Positions 8,942 through 17,491 of a stretch of 51,444 nt of DNA are shown one piece after another. The position numbers and the translations under genes were made by a program. The stretch spans positions 1-51,444 of the forward strand of contig URYE01000010.1 in assembly GCA_900551945.1 (NCBI GenBank), read 5' to 3'. This stretch comes from an uncultured Eubacterium sp. Its GTDB lineage: Bacteria; Bacillota; Clostridia; Lachnospirales; Lachnospiraceae. Position 1 is the first letter of the stretch; each line of letters opens with the position of its first letter. Below the pieces are notes generated by a model, which saw only the letters and a program-made list of their open reading frames with translations, was not told the DNA's origin and ran no database searches.

Positions 8942-10537
8942 TTGGCTGACATTAAAAAAGAAATCGAAAAAAGAAGGACATTTGCAATTATATCCCACCC
9001 CGATGCAGGTAAGACAACATTAACAGAAAAGTTTCTTCTCTATGGTGGAGCTATTAACCTTGCAGGTTCAGTAAAGGGTAAAAAGACGGCAAAGCACGCC
9101 GTATCTGACTGGATGGAGATTGAAAAGGAGAGAGGTATCTCTGTTACATCTTCTGTGCTTCAGTTTAATTACGGTGGATATTGTATTAATATCCTTGATA
9201 CACCGGGACATCAGGATTTCTCGGAAGATACTTATAGAACACTTATGGCAGCAGATTCAGCAGTCATGGTAATTGATGCTTCAAAGGGTGTTGAAAAACA
9301 GACTATTAAGCTTTTCAAGGTATGTGTAATGCGTCATATTCCTATATTTACATTCATTAATAAGATGGATAGAGAAGCAAATGACCCATTTGAATTATTA
9401 GATGAGATTGAAAATGTATTAGGAATTAGTACTTGTCCTGTGAACTGGCCAATTGGTTCAGGTAAAGAATTTAAGGGTGTATACGATAGAAATGAAAAAG
9501 AAGTATCATTGTTTAAGGCAGCAATGAATGGTCAAAAAGAAGTTGATACAAAAAATATTGCTGTTGATGATGCAGCTTTGGCAGATGAAATCGGTCAGGG
9601 ATTTTTTGAAAAATTAAATGAAGACATTGAACTTTTAGATGGTGCAAGTGCAGAATTTGATTTGGAAAAAGTACAAGCAGGTGACCTTACTCCTGTATTT
9701 TTTGGTTCAGCTCTTACTAACTTTGGTGTTGAAACATTTCTTAAGCATTTCCTTAATATGACAACATCACCACTTCCAAGAAATTCTTCAATAGGACTTA
9801 TAGACCCATTCAAAGAAGACTTTTCGGCGTTTGTATTTAAGATACAGGCTAATATGAATAAGGCTCATAGAGATAGAATTGCGTTTATGAGAATATGTTC
9901 AGGAAAGTTTGAAGCGGGGATGGAAGCTAATCACGTTCAAGGCGGAAAGAAGATTAAGTTATCACAGCCACAGCAGATGATGGCACAAGAAAGACATATT
10001 GTTGAAGAAGCTTACGCAGGAGATATTATTGGTGTATTTGACCCAGGTATTTTCTCAATAGGTGATACAATATGTTCTTCACCTAAGAAGTTTGAATTTG
10101 AAGGTATTCCTACATTTGCACCAGAGCATTTTGCAAGGGTAAGACAAATGGATACTATGAAACGTAAGCAGTTTATTAAGGGAATAAGTCAGATTGCGCA
10201 GGAAGGTGCAATTCAGATTTTCCAAGAATTTAACACAGGTATGGAAGAAATTATTGTAGGCGTTGTAGGTGTGTTGCAGTTTGAAGTATTGCAGTACAGA
10301 TTACAGAACGAATACAATGTAGAGATAAAGCTTGAACCGCTTCCTTATGAACATATAAGATGGATAGAAAACCCAGAAGACGTTAATATCAACAGAATTG
10401 TCGGAACATCTGATATGAAGAAGATAAAAGACCTTAAGGGCAATCCACTTCTTATATTTGCTAATAGTTGGAGTGTCAATATGGTGCTTGAAAGAAATGA
10501 AGGTTTGAAGCTTTCAGAATTTGGACGCAATAATTAA
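8942..10537 (+). CDS. prfC: peptide chain release factor 3
   Basis: RF3, the class II release-factor GTPase that recycles RF1/RF2 from the ribosome after peptide release. It has 531 residues, normal for the family. The G1 motif is HPDAGKTT (19-26), the switch I region is EKERGISVTSS, G3 is DTPGHQDF with the catalytic histidine present, and G4 is NKMDRE. The C-terminal RF3 domain includes VGVLQFEVLQYRLQNEY, typical of PrfC and distinguishing it from EF-G. The start codon is TTG at 8942, set by AGGAGG ending six bases upstream. It is followed by a long hairpin terminator at 10583-10670. Confidence 0.95.
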   Translation: MADIKKEIEKRRTFAIISHPDAGKTTLTEKFLLYGGAINLAGSVKGKKTAKHAVSDWMEIEKERGISVTSSVLQFNYGGYCINILDTPGHQDFSEDTYRTLMAADSAVMVIDASKGVEKQTIKLFKVCVMRHIPIFTFINKMDREANDPFELLDEIENVLGISTCPVNWPIGSGKEFKGVYDRNEKEVSLFKAAMNGQKEVDTKNIAVDDAALADEIGQGFFEKLNEDIELLDGASAEFDLEKVQAGDLTPVFFGSALTNFGVETFLKHFLNMTTSPLPRNSSIGLIDPFKEDFSAFVFKIQANMNKAHRDRIAFMRICSGKFEAGMEANHVQGGKKIKLSQPQQMMAQERHIVEEAYAGDIIGVFDPGIFSIGDTICSSPKKFEFEGIPTFAPEHFARVRQMDTMKRKQFIKGISQIAQEGAIQIFQEFNTGMEEIIVGVVGVLQFEVLQYRLQNEYNVEIKLEPLPYEHIRWIENPEDVNINRIVGTSDMKKIKDLKGNPLLIFANSWSVNMVLERNEGLKLSEFGRNN

Positions 10538-10582
10538 GATTTTTAATTGTTAAAGATATCTGTAGTATATAAACACATATCA

Positions 10583-10670
10583 TTAAAAGAACAACAGATT
10601 ATATTTATATGATATTATCAAGCAAGTATGTTTGCTATTGTCATACAGATATAGTCTGTTGTTCTTTTAA
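10583..10670 (+). terminator. long hairpin terminator after prfC with a recurrent core
   Basis: A 22-bp stem (10583-10604 with 10649-10670, one G-U pair) containing AGAACAACAGA and its complement is followed by a T-rich stretch. The loop is itself structured. From 10611 it reads GATATTATC, a small hairpin AAGCA-AGTA-TGTTT, then GCTATTGTCATAC. The same core occurs inside the hairpin at 35813-35969 although the outer stems differ. Confidence 0.75.
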
Positions 10671-10723
10671 TTTTGAGAATATAAGTATTATATAGTATAA
10701 GAACTGAATAAAAAATATATACA

Positions 10724-10771
10724 TTGACATATTGGGTCTAATGTGTTAGACTAGGTTTAATGAATTAGACC
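10724..10771 (+). promoter_or_regulatory. promoter overlapped by two BlaI-type operators
   Basis: The -35 TTGACA (10724-10729) and -10 TAGACT (10747-10752) are 17 nt apart. Two dyads cover the promoter. Operator 1 is GTCTAATGTGTTAGAC (10736-10751), a perfect 6-4-6 palindrome spanning spacer and -10. Operator 2 is GGTTTAATGAATTAGACC (10754-10771), lying over the predicted transcription start. Their centres are 19 bp apart. This is the expected layout for autorepression by the BlaI-type protein encoded 20 nt downstream. Confidence 0.75.
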
Positions 10772-10790
10772 TAATTTTAAGGAGATTATA

Positions 10791-11144
10791 ATGCAGGTTG
10801 CTATTTTTGAAAGTGAGTATAATTTTTGTAAAATTTTATGGGAAAATGAACCAATTAAAAGTACAGAGCTTGTCAAGCTGTGCAAAGAAAAGTTAGAGTG
10901 GAAAAAGTCTACCACTTATACTGTAATTAAAAGGTTGAGTGAAAGGGGCGTAATAAAGTCGGAAAATGCTATAATTACATCAATTATAAAAAAGGAAGAC
11001 GCACAAACAATGGAATGTATTAAGACAATAGATATAAGGTTTGATGGGTCACTTCCTAACTTTATTTCAGCTTTTATTCGTGCAAGAGATATATCAGAAG
11101 AAGACAAAAAAAGGATAATGAAAGAGTTTGATGTAAAAGAATAA
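10791..11144 (+). CDS. BlaI/MecI/CopY-type transcriptional repressor
   Basis: A 117-residue winged-helix repressor. The sequence KILWENEPIKSTELVKLCKE followed by KKSTTYTVIKRLSERGVI is the classic BlaI DNA-binding domain, where the TTYTVIKRL helix is the recognition helix. The C-terminal dimerisation part contains LPN-FIS (N90-F91), matching the Asn-Phe bond cut in BlaI and MecI when the cognate BlaR1/MecR1 protease is activated; this supports pairing with the M56 gene next to it. ATG 10791 is preceded by AAGGAGA. It probably represses its own operon through the two operators just upstream. No beta-lactamase or penicillin-binding gene is adjacent, so the regulon is unknown. Confidence 0.88.
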   Translation: MQVAIFESEYNFCKILWENEPIKSTELVKLCKEKLEWKKSTTYTVIKRLSERGVIKSENAIITSIIKKEDAQTMECIKTIDIRFDGSLPNFISAFIRARDISEEDKKRIMKEFDVKE

Positions 11145-11160
11145 TTAAGGGGGAGTAATT

Positions 11161-12198
11161 ATATTAATATTTGAAAATAGTTTAAAAGCTACGATTATTA
11201 TTTGTATATTTTTTTTAATATGCAGAGTTACAAATATAAAATCTGTAAAAGTTAAATATTATTTAATGTGGATTGTATGGCTAAAGCTTTTAATTACATA
11301 TACATTCAAGTTTAAAGTAGAAAAGCTATCTACTGATACATTATCGAATGTATATCAAGGTGTACAAATTAAACATAATTATAACTTTATAGCAATTATA
11401 TGGTGTTTGGGTATAATTGTGTTTTGTATTTTTAATCTTTATAAATATATAAAGCTTAAGAAATTGTTAGCTATGAGTATTCCTGAAAATGTAAATTTAC
11501 AAGGTAAAACTGTAAAAATATATAGAAATGATTTTATAGATACAGCGTTAGTAAATGGTATTATAAAGCCTAAAATTTATGTTTCAGTAATGGTAGATAA
11601 TTCACAATTAGAATATGTGTATGAACATGAAGCAATGCACATAAAAAAGCATCATAATATTATAAAAGTTTTTACAGGTATACTAACAATAGTATATTGG
11701 TTTAACCCTGTAATATGGTTCTTTTATAAAGCTTTTGTAAATTATATAGAAATGGTATGTGATTATGAGTGTTGCAAAAAATATAGTAATCAAGAAGATT
11801 GGAGAAACAATTACGCCAAGACTCTAGTAAATCTAGCTGTCAATAATAGGCACATGAATATGAGAGTATTGGGGTTTAATAATTTAAGTATAGAAAGGAG
11901 AGTGAGTGTAATTATGAAAAAAGAAAAGACTAAGATTATTGGTGTAGTTACTTCAGGTGTAGTTATGTTAGGTGTAGCTATGTTTTTATTTGTAAAACCA
12001 CAATATAATATTATTAAGGCAGAAGAAAGTAACAATATAGAAGCTGGTCAATCTCAAGAAGTAGACAGTGAACCACAAGCTATTGCTTCATATGCCAAAG
12101 CTAAGATAAATGCTGCGTATGATTATAAGGTGGAAAAATATTATACATTACTTAATGACTTACAAACAATTATATCAAATCTAAATAATGATAATTAA
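11161..12198 (+). CDS. BlaR1/MecR1-like M56 family metallopeptidase with non-standard (ATA) start
   Basis: A membrane zinc protease of the BlaR1 family, expected to inactivate the upstream repressor. The first in-frame ATG is at 11266, but the frame is open upstream to the stop at 11146 and encodes LIFENSLKATIIICIFFLI, a typical first membrane helix of this family. GGGGGAG sits 5 nt before ATA at 11161, so the ancestral start was probably ATG there. The zinc motif is HEAMH (156-160 of the 345-residue extended protein), with more conserved features in WFNPVIWFFYKA and MVCDYECCKKY. A last membrane helix (GVVTSGVVMLGVAMFLF) is followed by only about 60 residues, so there is no penicillin-binding sensor domain. 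The signal is unknown. If ATA is not used, the ATG form would lack the first helix. Confidence 0.8.
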   Translation: MLIFENSLKATIIICIFFLICRVTNIKSVKVKYYLMWIVWLKLLITYTFKFKVEKLSTDTLSNVYQGVQIKHNYNFIAIIWCLGIIVFCIFNLYKYIKLKKLLAMSIPENVNLQGKTVKIYRNDFIDTALVNGIIKPKIYVSVMVDNSQLEYVYEHEAMHIKKHHNIIKVFTGILTIVYWFNPVIWFFYKAFVNYIEMVCDYECCKKYSNQEDWRNNYAKTLVNLAVNNRHMNMRVLGFNNLSIERRVSVIMKKEKTKIIGVVTSGVVMLGVAMFLFVKPQYNIIKAEESNNIEAGQSQEVDSEPQAIASYAKAKINAAYDYKVEKYYTLLNDLQTIISNLNNDN

Positions 12199-12248
12199 TA
12201 AGTGGATAAATGAAAATATCAAAGATTATTGGTATAGTTAAAAATATT

Positions 12249-12298
12249 AAGAAAGTCCCCCATTATATTGTTTAAAGCAATAAGTGGGAGATTTTCTT
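12249..12298. terminator. bidirectional terminator between convergent genes
   Basis: A roughly 20-bp stem with G-U pairs (AAGAAAGTCCCCCATTATAT at 12249-12268 against the arm ending 12298). The apex is ATTG-TTTAAAG-CAAT. It lies between the M56 gene and the minus-strand PHP gene. The apex resembles those of the hairpins at 48404-48447 and 50682-50741. Confidence 0.75.
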
Positions 12299-12304
12299 GT
12301 TCTT

Positions 12305-13153
12305 CTAAATTAAATGTTTATATCTTTTAATGCCTTCAAGTATATCATAAGGAATACACAAACGTCCGTAGCCTATTCCAAGTTCTAGCTTTGGTTTATT
12401 TGCACCATGATAATCAGAACCGCCAGAGATAAGAAGATTATATTTTTTAGCAAGGTTTTTAATTTCAATTTCTTCTCCCATAGTATAAGTAGAATATATT
12501 CCTTCAATTCCAACAAGACCAGCTTCACAAAGATAATTCATAAGTTGAGTCATTGCATCATTTCCAAGATGATATAATGTAGGGTGAGCAAGAATTGGTA
12601 CGCCGCCAACAGACTTTATAAGTGTTATGGCTTCGGCTGGAGTCATTTTCTTGCGTGGAATATTACATGGACGATTGTCACCAAGATAACGGTCAAAGGC
12701 TTCGTTACGACTGCCGACAATACCTTTTTTTAGAAGATAGTCAGCAAAGTGAGCTCTAGTTATTACAATATCACCATATTTCTTTAGCATATCGTCATAG
12801 TTGATGTCTATACCTAGATTGCGAAATGCTTCACATATTTTTATGTTACGGTTTTGTCGAACATCTCTTAATGTTTCAAGTTCTTTTTTAAAAGCTTCGT
12901 TAGTATAATCTATGTATAAACCTACAATATGAATTTCTTTATTATTGTAAAATGTACTGAGTTCAATTCCAGGAATAATCTCAAGATTATTTTCAGCACC
13001 AGCTATCATAGCTTCTTGTATTCCATCAATTGTATCATGGTCAGTAAGCGCCATTGCACAAAGTCTCATTTCAATTGCGTGTAATACTAATTCAGTGGGA
13101 GTAAGAGTTCCATCGGAAAATGTTGAATGAACGTGAAGGTCAATTTTTCTCAT
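12305..13153 (-). CDS. PHP-domain metal-dependent phosphoesterase
   Basis: A 282-residue PHP (polymerase and histidinol phosphatase) domain protein. Metal-binding motifs are visible in order: HVHSTFSDG (7-15), LTDHDTIDG (37-45), GIELS, a histidine in TRAHFADYL, GVPILAHPTLY and SGGSDYHGANK. The single-domain layout and length match the family of 3',5'-nucleoside bisphosphate phosphatase/RNase AM-like enzymes (E. coli YciV), which hydrolyse pAp-type nucleotides or 5' RNA ends; the exact substrate is not provable here. The start ATG at 13153 has GAAAGGA upstream. The gene is divergent from the phospholipase C-like gene at 13475. Confidence 0.88.
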   Translation of the reverse strand: MRKIDLHVHSTFSDGTLTPTELVLHAIEMRLCAMALTDHDTIDGIQEAMIAGAENNLEIIPGIELSTFYNNKEIHIVGLYIDYTNEAFKKELETLRDVRQNRNIKICEAFRNLGIDINYDDMLKKYGDIVITRAHFADYLLKKGIVGSRNEAFDRYLGDNRPCNIPRKKMTPAEAITLIKSVGGVPILAHPTLYHLGNDAMTQLMNYLCEAGLVGIEGIYSTYTMGEEIEIKNLAKKYNLLISGGSDYHGANKPKLELGIGYGRLCIPYDILEGIKRYKHLI

Positions 13154-13474
13154 AAAATAAAGTCCTTTCTTTGTGTATGTAAATTGTTATAAAAATTTTA
13201 ACACTATTAAACACATATAGCAATAATAGTATTATGCTGTATTTTTTACATTTTTTTAATTGTAATTATATTAGTTTTGGTTTAAAATGTAAAGTATACG
13301 CAGTATAAAGTAAAGAATAACAATATACGAGACTTTTAAGATATTAATACACTGTTATATTTCACACTGTTATATAAAAATAACAATTTAGAAACTGCAA
13401 ATGACAGATTAAATTTTGTCAGAAACTATAAATATTTAGATTTCCATTTTTAAAATGGGTTAGGAGCTACCTAA
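13154..13474. other. divergent intergenic region, AT-rich, no gene
   Basis: About 320 nt between the divergent PHP and phospholipase C-like genes. It contains a 12-nt direct repeat ACACTGTTATAT at 13349-13360 and 13364-13375 (period 15), a perfect hairpin CCATTTT-T-AAAATGG at 13444-13458, and a hairpin over the next ribosome binding site. I see no ORF with a ribosome binding site. Confidence 0.6.
13460..13474 (+). promoter_or_regulatory. hairpin sequestering the ribosome binding site of the 13475 gene
   Basis: TTAGG (13460-13464) pairs perfectly with CCTAA (13470-13474) around the 5-nt loop AGCTA. The stem contains the Shine-Dalgarno TAGGAG and ends exactly at the ATG of the downstream gene. 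A second hairpin ends two nt upstream. The pair could form a translational switch. Confidence 0.4.
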
Positions 13475-14053
13475 ATGAGAAAAAAATCACATATTTCATT
13501 ATCAATGTATCTTGTAAACAGTATGGACAGTGAGCTTTTAGAAAGTCACAAGAAAGCATTTATTTTAGGAAGTATTCTTCCAGACTGTAAACCATCGTTT
13601 GTTACAACGAAGCATAATATTGCAGAAACTTTTGATATTGTATGTAAGTTTATTGATGAATTAACAGTTGATACAGAAGATTTTAAAAAGATTTCTACAG
13701 CTTATTGTCGAAGACTGGGAGAGGTAACACATTACCTTGCAGATTACTTTACATTTCCACATAATGAGATATTTCATGGAACATTAAGAGAGCATTGTAA
13801 ATACGAAAAGTATTTAAAGAAAGCTTTAAAAGCTTATATTAAGAGTGATAATATCAGTGTTAATAAACAGATTGTAAGCAGCTTTTCAAAGCCAGAGGAT
13901 TTAAGAGATTATGTGCTTAAGGTGCATAAGCAATATCTTTTATGTAATAAGACAGTTGAAAGTGATTGTATGTATATTGTATCTTTATGTCATGTAGTTG
14001 TTGCAGGAATATTAAGTCTTCTTACAATGAATAGAAGCGTTGTTGCAGCATAA
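13475..14053 (+). CDS. zinc-dependent phospholipase C-like protein
   Basis: A 192-residue alpha-helical protein of the zinc-dependent phospholipase C/S1-P1-like family (PF00882). The pattern of metal ligands is visible: an N-terminal SHISLS histidine, FILGSILPDC with a conserved aspartate, the KHN motif, LGEVTHYLADYFTFPHN (HxxxD pairing) and HCKYEKYLKKAL. It has no signal peptide and no catalytic-domain extension, unlike secreted clostridial toxins; proteins of this short type are common in Clostridia and have no proven function. ATG at 13475 is preceded by TAGGAG inside a small hairpin. It is followed 36 nt later by the DUF1653 gene. Confidence 0.75.
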   Translation: MRKKSHISLSMYLVNSMDSELLESHKKAFILGSILPDCKPSFVTTKHNIAETFDIVCKFIDELTVDTEDFKKISTAYCRRLGEVTHYLADYFTFPHNEIFHGTLREHCKYEKYLKKALKAYIKSDNISVNKQIVSSFSKPEDLRDYVLKVHKQYLLCNKTVESDCMYIVSLCHVVVAGILSLLTMNRSVVAA

Positions 14054-14089
14054 TTAAGGTTAGTTTACTGATAAGTTAGGAGGAATATA

Positions 14090-14827
14090 ATGGAAAGACA
14101 GCTTGTAATAGGCGGATTTTATAGACATTTTAAGAATAAGCTGTATCAAGTAAGAGCGATAGCATATCATTCAGAAACAAAAGAAAAGATGGTGGTATAT
14201 CAGGCATTATATGGTGATTATTCAGTGTATGTAAGACCTTATGATATGTTTATGAGTGAGGTTGATAAGCAGAAGTATCCTGATATTTATCAGAAGTATA
14301 GGTTTGAACAAGTTTATCCAGATGGCTCAGATATGCCACATGTAAATAATTCAATATCAAATAGTAGCGCTTCACAAGATATAGCTAAAGAAGTTATAGA
14401 AGTTAAAAAGTTCAAAGAAAATAAAGAACAAAATCAACAAAATATTCAGTATGAGCAAAATGTAAAGTCAAATGTTTCAAACATAAATAGTCCAACAGTA
14501 AAAGTAAATGAAGCATATAAAAATAATAATTTAATTCATACAGAAGTAATTGATATAAAAGAGGTTGATAATAATGAATTAGAAAATGTAAATGAAGAAG
14601 AACAAGTTAATCCACTTCTTATGGCATTTCTTGATGCAGAAGATTATCAGCAAAAGTTAAATACATTAACAGGAATGGCTTCTAAGTTAGATGATAAACT
14701 TATTGATGCTATGGCAGCTTCAATGGAAATAGAAGTACCAGAAGGGCCTATAGAAAAAAGATATGCTTCACTTAGAAGTTGTATTATGACACATGCTAAG
14801 TTTGAATGTACAAGGTTAAGAAATTAA
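14090..14827 (+). CDS. DUF1653 domain protein
   Basis: A protein of 245 residues. The N-terminal 75 residues are a DUF1653 domain: GGFYRHFKNKLYQVRAIA, YQALYGDYSVYVRPYDMF and YRFEQV. A long Asn/Lys/Glu-rich linker (about 85-180) leads to a small helical C-terminal segment (NPLLMAFLDAEDYQQKL to the end) that recurs with DUF1653 in this family as far as I recall. DUF1653 has an SH3-like size, but its function is not known. ATG at 14090 has TAGGAGG 7 nt upstream. The linker is unusually rich in Asn and Gln codons of AAT/CAA type, in keeping with the AT bias of the window. Confidence 0.75.
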   Translation: MERQLVIGGFYRHFKNKLYQVRAIAYHSETKEKMVVYQALYGDYSVYVRPYDMFMSEVDKQKYPDIYQKYRFEQVYPDGSDMPHVNNSISNSSASQDIAKEVIEVKKFKENKEQNQQNIQYEQNVKSNVSNINSPTVKVNEAYKNNNLIHTEVIDIKEVDNNELENVNEEEQVNPLLMAFLDAEDYQQKLNTLTGMASKLDDKLIDAMAASMEIEVPEGPIEKRYASLRSCIMTHAKFECTRLRN

Positions 14828-14869
14828 CAATATACTCTAAATTACACAATTAGGAAAGGGGAATTGCTT

Positions 14870-16237
14870 ATGAGAGAAAAAGACTTTTCACACATCACAT
14901 CACAAATTGAGGATTTATCAGAATTATGTATTGAAAACAACCAGATTGATATGTCTTTGTATGATAAATATGAAGTTAAAAGAGGTTTAAGAGACCTTAA
15001 TGGTAAAGGTGTGCTTACAGGACTTACAGAAATTTCTGAAATTCATGCTTCAGATGTTGATGAAAATGGAGTATCTCACCCTTGCGATGGTGAACTTTTT
15101 TACAGAGGGGTAAATGTAAAAGATATTATTGCAGGTTTTACAAAGGATAAGCGATTTGGGTTTGAAGAAGTGACTTATCTTTTATTATTTGGTAAAATGC
15201 CAGATAAGAAAGAACTTAGTAATTTTACAAAGCTTTTAGGTGAATATAGATGTATACCACCAAACTTTGTAAGAGATATAATAATGAAAAAGCCAAGTAG
15301 AGATATAATGAATGCTGTGGCAAGAAGTGTTCTTATGTTATATTCTTATGATGATAGAGCTGATGACCTTAGTATTCCTAATGTTGTAAGACAGTCTTTA
15401 CAGCTAATATCAGAGCTTCCATTGCTTGCTGTATATAGTTATCAGGCATATAGACATTATCACAAGGGTGGAAGTCTTATAATACATGAACCAGACCCTA
15501 ATTTATCTACAGCAGAAAATATTCTTCATTTATTAAGAGCAGATGGTAAGTATACACCACTTGAAGCAGAAATACTTGATATTGCATTAGTTCTTCATGC
15601 AGAGCATGGCGGTGGTAATAACTCAACATTTACAACACACGTTGTAACATCATCAGGAACAGATACATATTCTTCAGTTGTATCTTCGTTAGGTTCACTA
15701 AAAGGTCCTAAACATGGTGGTGCTAATATTAAGGTCGTTAAGATGTTTGACGATATTAAAGAGCATGTTAAGGACTGGGATAATCAAAATGAACTTTCTT
15801 CTTATGTAGATAAGATACTTCATAAAGAAGCATTTGATAGAACTGGTCTTGTATATGGAATGGGTCATGCGGTGTATTCTTTATCTGACCCTAGAGCTAA
15901 GGTGTTTAAGAAGTTCGTTGAAGAACTTTCAGTTGAAAAGCATATGGAAAAAGAATATAAGCTTATGGCAGATGTTGAGCGTATAGCTGCAGAACTTATA
16001 GCGAAGGAAAGAAAGATTTATAAGGGCGTTAGTGCTAATGTCGATTTCTATAGTGGATTTGTGTATAGAATGTTAGGACTTCCAACAGAACTTTATACAC
16101 CTATATTTGCAGTAGCAAGAATATCTGGTTGGAGTGCACATAGAATAGAAGAACTTATTAATTGCAATAAGATAATAAGACCTGCTTATATGAATGTGTG
16201 TGACCGTAAAGAATATGTTGATTTAAAGGATAGATAA
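14870..16237 (+). CDS. gltA: citrate synthase
   Basis: Condenses oxaloacetate and acetyl-CoA to citrate in the cytoplasm. The protein is 455 residues. The catalytic triad regions are clear: HAEHGGGNNSTF (first His), GPKHGGANIKV, GMGHAVYSLSDPRAKV (second His) and VDFYSGFVYRMLG (Asp), with AARISGW-type ARISGWSAHRIEE near the end. The N-terminal 60 residues and the insertion FIIHEPDPN-like LIIHEPDPNLS are typical of the longer clostridial form. ATG 14870 is chosen over TTG 14864 because AAAGGGG ends 9 nt upstream of the ATG. No aconitase or isocitrate dehydrogenase gene is adjacent, so it is not part of a visible TCA operon here. Confidence 0.92.
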   Translation: MREKDFSHITSQIEDLSELCIENNQIDMSLYDKYEVKRGLRDLNGKGVLTGLTEISEIHASDVDENGVSHPCDGELFYRGVNVKDIIAGFTKDKRFGFEEVTYLLLFGKMPDKKELSNFTKLLGEYRCIPPNFVRDIIMKKPSRDIMNAVARSVLMLYSYDDRADDLSIPNVVRQSLQLISELPLLAVYSYQAYRHYHKGGSLIIHEPDPNLSTAENILHLLRADGKYTPLEAEILDIALVLHAEHGGGNNSTFTTHVVTSSGTDTYSSVVSSLGSLKGPKHGGANIKVVKMFDDIKEHVKDWDNQNELSSYVDKILHKEAFDRTGLVYGMGHAVYSLSDPRAKVFKKFVEELSVEKHMEKEYKLMADVERIAAELIAKERKIYKGVSANVDFYSGFVYRMLGLPTELYTPIFAVARISGWSAHRIEELINCNKIIRPAYMNVCDRKEYVDLKDR

Positions 16238-16324
16238 GAGTCTTTTTAAAAGATTGCATTAATATAATTAAAGTGGTATATTAGTGGTCGATACTTTACT
16301 ATTTACACATTAGTTTAACATATT

Positions 16325-16361
16325 GATTACAGACTTATAAATTAAAAAATAGGCTGTAATC
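16325..16361 (+). terminator. terminator-like hairpin after citrate synthase
   Basis: GATTACAG (16325-16332) pairs with CTGTAATC (16354-16361). The loop is A-rich and no strong T-run follows, so termination efficiency is uncertain. Confidence 0.4.
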
Positions 16362-16436
16362 TTAATATTCATTATTATAATTGTGAGTAGTAATATCAAT
16401 GATTTGCGATTATGTAAGACAAAAGGAGTTTATTTT

Positions 16437-17471
16437 ATGAATATCGTAGTATTAGCAGGTGGAACAAGTACAGAACGTGATGTATCAATTGTGACTAGCG
16501 TTAATGTAGCAAAGTCACTTAAAAGAAATGGTCATAATGTTAATTTGATAGATGTATTTTTAGGTACAGATAAGTATAAGTCAAGTGATGAGTTCTTTAA
16601 TGAAGATAATGACTTTGATAAAGTTGAAGAAGAACTTAAAGCTAGGACAGCAGATATTCCAGCACTTATTAAGGAAAGACTTGAAAATGGAGAGTCATTT
16701 TTTGGCAACTCAGTATTAGAGTATTGCAAAGCAGCAGATATAGTATTTATGGGATTACATGGTGCTAATGGAGAAGATGGCAAGATACAAGGAACATTTG
16801 ATTTGTTAGGAATTAAATACACAGGTACAGGATATCTTAGTAGTGCAATTTCAATGGATAAGGAGCTTACAAAGAAAGTGCTTGTTTCAGAAGGAGTGCC
16901 AATGCCAAAGGGCGTTGCATTAAAGAAAGGTCATAAGCTTGAATATGTACCATTTCCTTGTGTAGTAAAGCCTTGTTGTGGCGGTTCAAGTGTTGGTGTT
17001 TCTATAGTGCAAAGTGAAGAAGATTTTAATGCAGCAGTTGAAGAAGCATTTACTTATGAAGATAACATACTTGTTGAAGAATATGTCAATGGTAGAGAAT
17101 TTTCTGTTGCAGTAGTTGATGGAAAGGCACTTCCTGTTGTAGAGATAGTTCCTCTTAAGGGCTTCTATGATTATGAAAATAAATACAAAGATGGAGCTTC
17201 TGAACATATTAGTCCAGCACGAATACCTGATGATATAACAAAGAAAATGCAAAGATGGGCAGAGAAAGCTTGCGAAGCAGTTGGTGTTACTTCTTATGCA
17301 AGAGTTGACCAGATATTAGATAAAGACAATAATATATACTGTCTTGAAATTAATACTCTTCCAGGAATGACACCTAACAGCCTTATTCCAATTGAAGCAC
17401 AGGCAATGGGTATGTCTTACGATGAGCTTACACAACAACTTATAGATGTTTCCTTAAAGAAATATAATTAA
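16437..17471 (+). CDS. ddl: D-alanine--D-alanine ligase
   Basis: ATP-grasp ligase that makes the D-Ala-D-Ala dipeptide for peptidoglycan precursors. It has 344 residues. Visible motifs: VLAGGTSTERDVS (N-terminal loop with the family's catalytic Glu), LHGANGEDGKIQG, FPCVVKPCCGGSSVGVS (ATP-binding lid), VEEYVNGREFSVAVV, and CLEINTLPGMTPNSLIP with the metal-binding Glu/Asn. The start is ATG 16437 (AAAAGGAG 8 nt upstream) and not the in-frame codon at 16383, since MNIVVLAGG is the normal N-terminus. It lies 20 nt upstream of murF, whose product uses this dipeptide. Confidence 0.95.
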   Translation: MNIVVLAGGTSTERDVSIVTSVNVAKSLKRNGHNVNLIDVFLGTDKYKSSDEFFNEDNDFDKVEEELKARTADIPALIKERLENGESFFGNSVLEYCKAADIVFMGLHGANGEDGKIQGTFDLLGIKYTGTGYLSSAISMDKELTKKVLVSEGVPMPKGVALKKGHKLEYVPFPCVVKPCCGGSSVGVSIVQSEEDFNAAVEEAFTYEDNILVEEYVNGREFSVAVVDGKALPVVEIVPLKGFYDYENKYKDGASEHISPARIPDDITKKMQRWAEKACEAVGVTSYARVDQILDKDNNIYCLEINTLPGMTPNSLIPIEAQAMGMSYDELTQQLIDVSLKKYN

Positions 17472-17491
17472 GAATTAAAGGATTTTTTATT

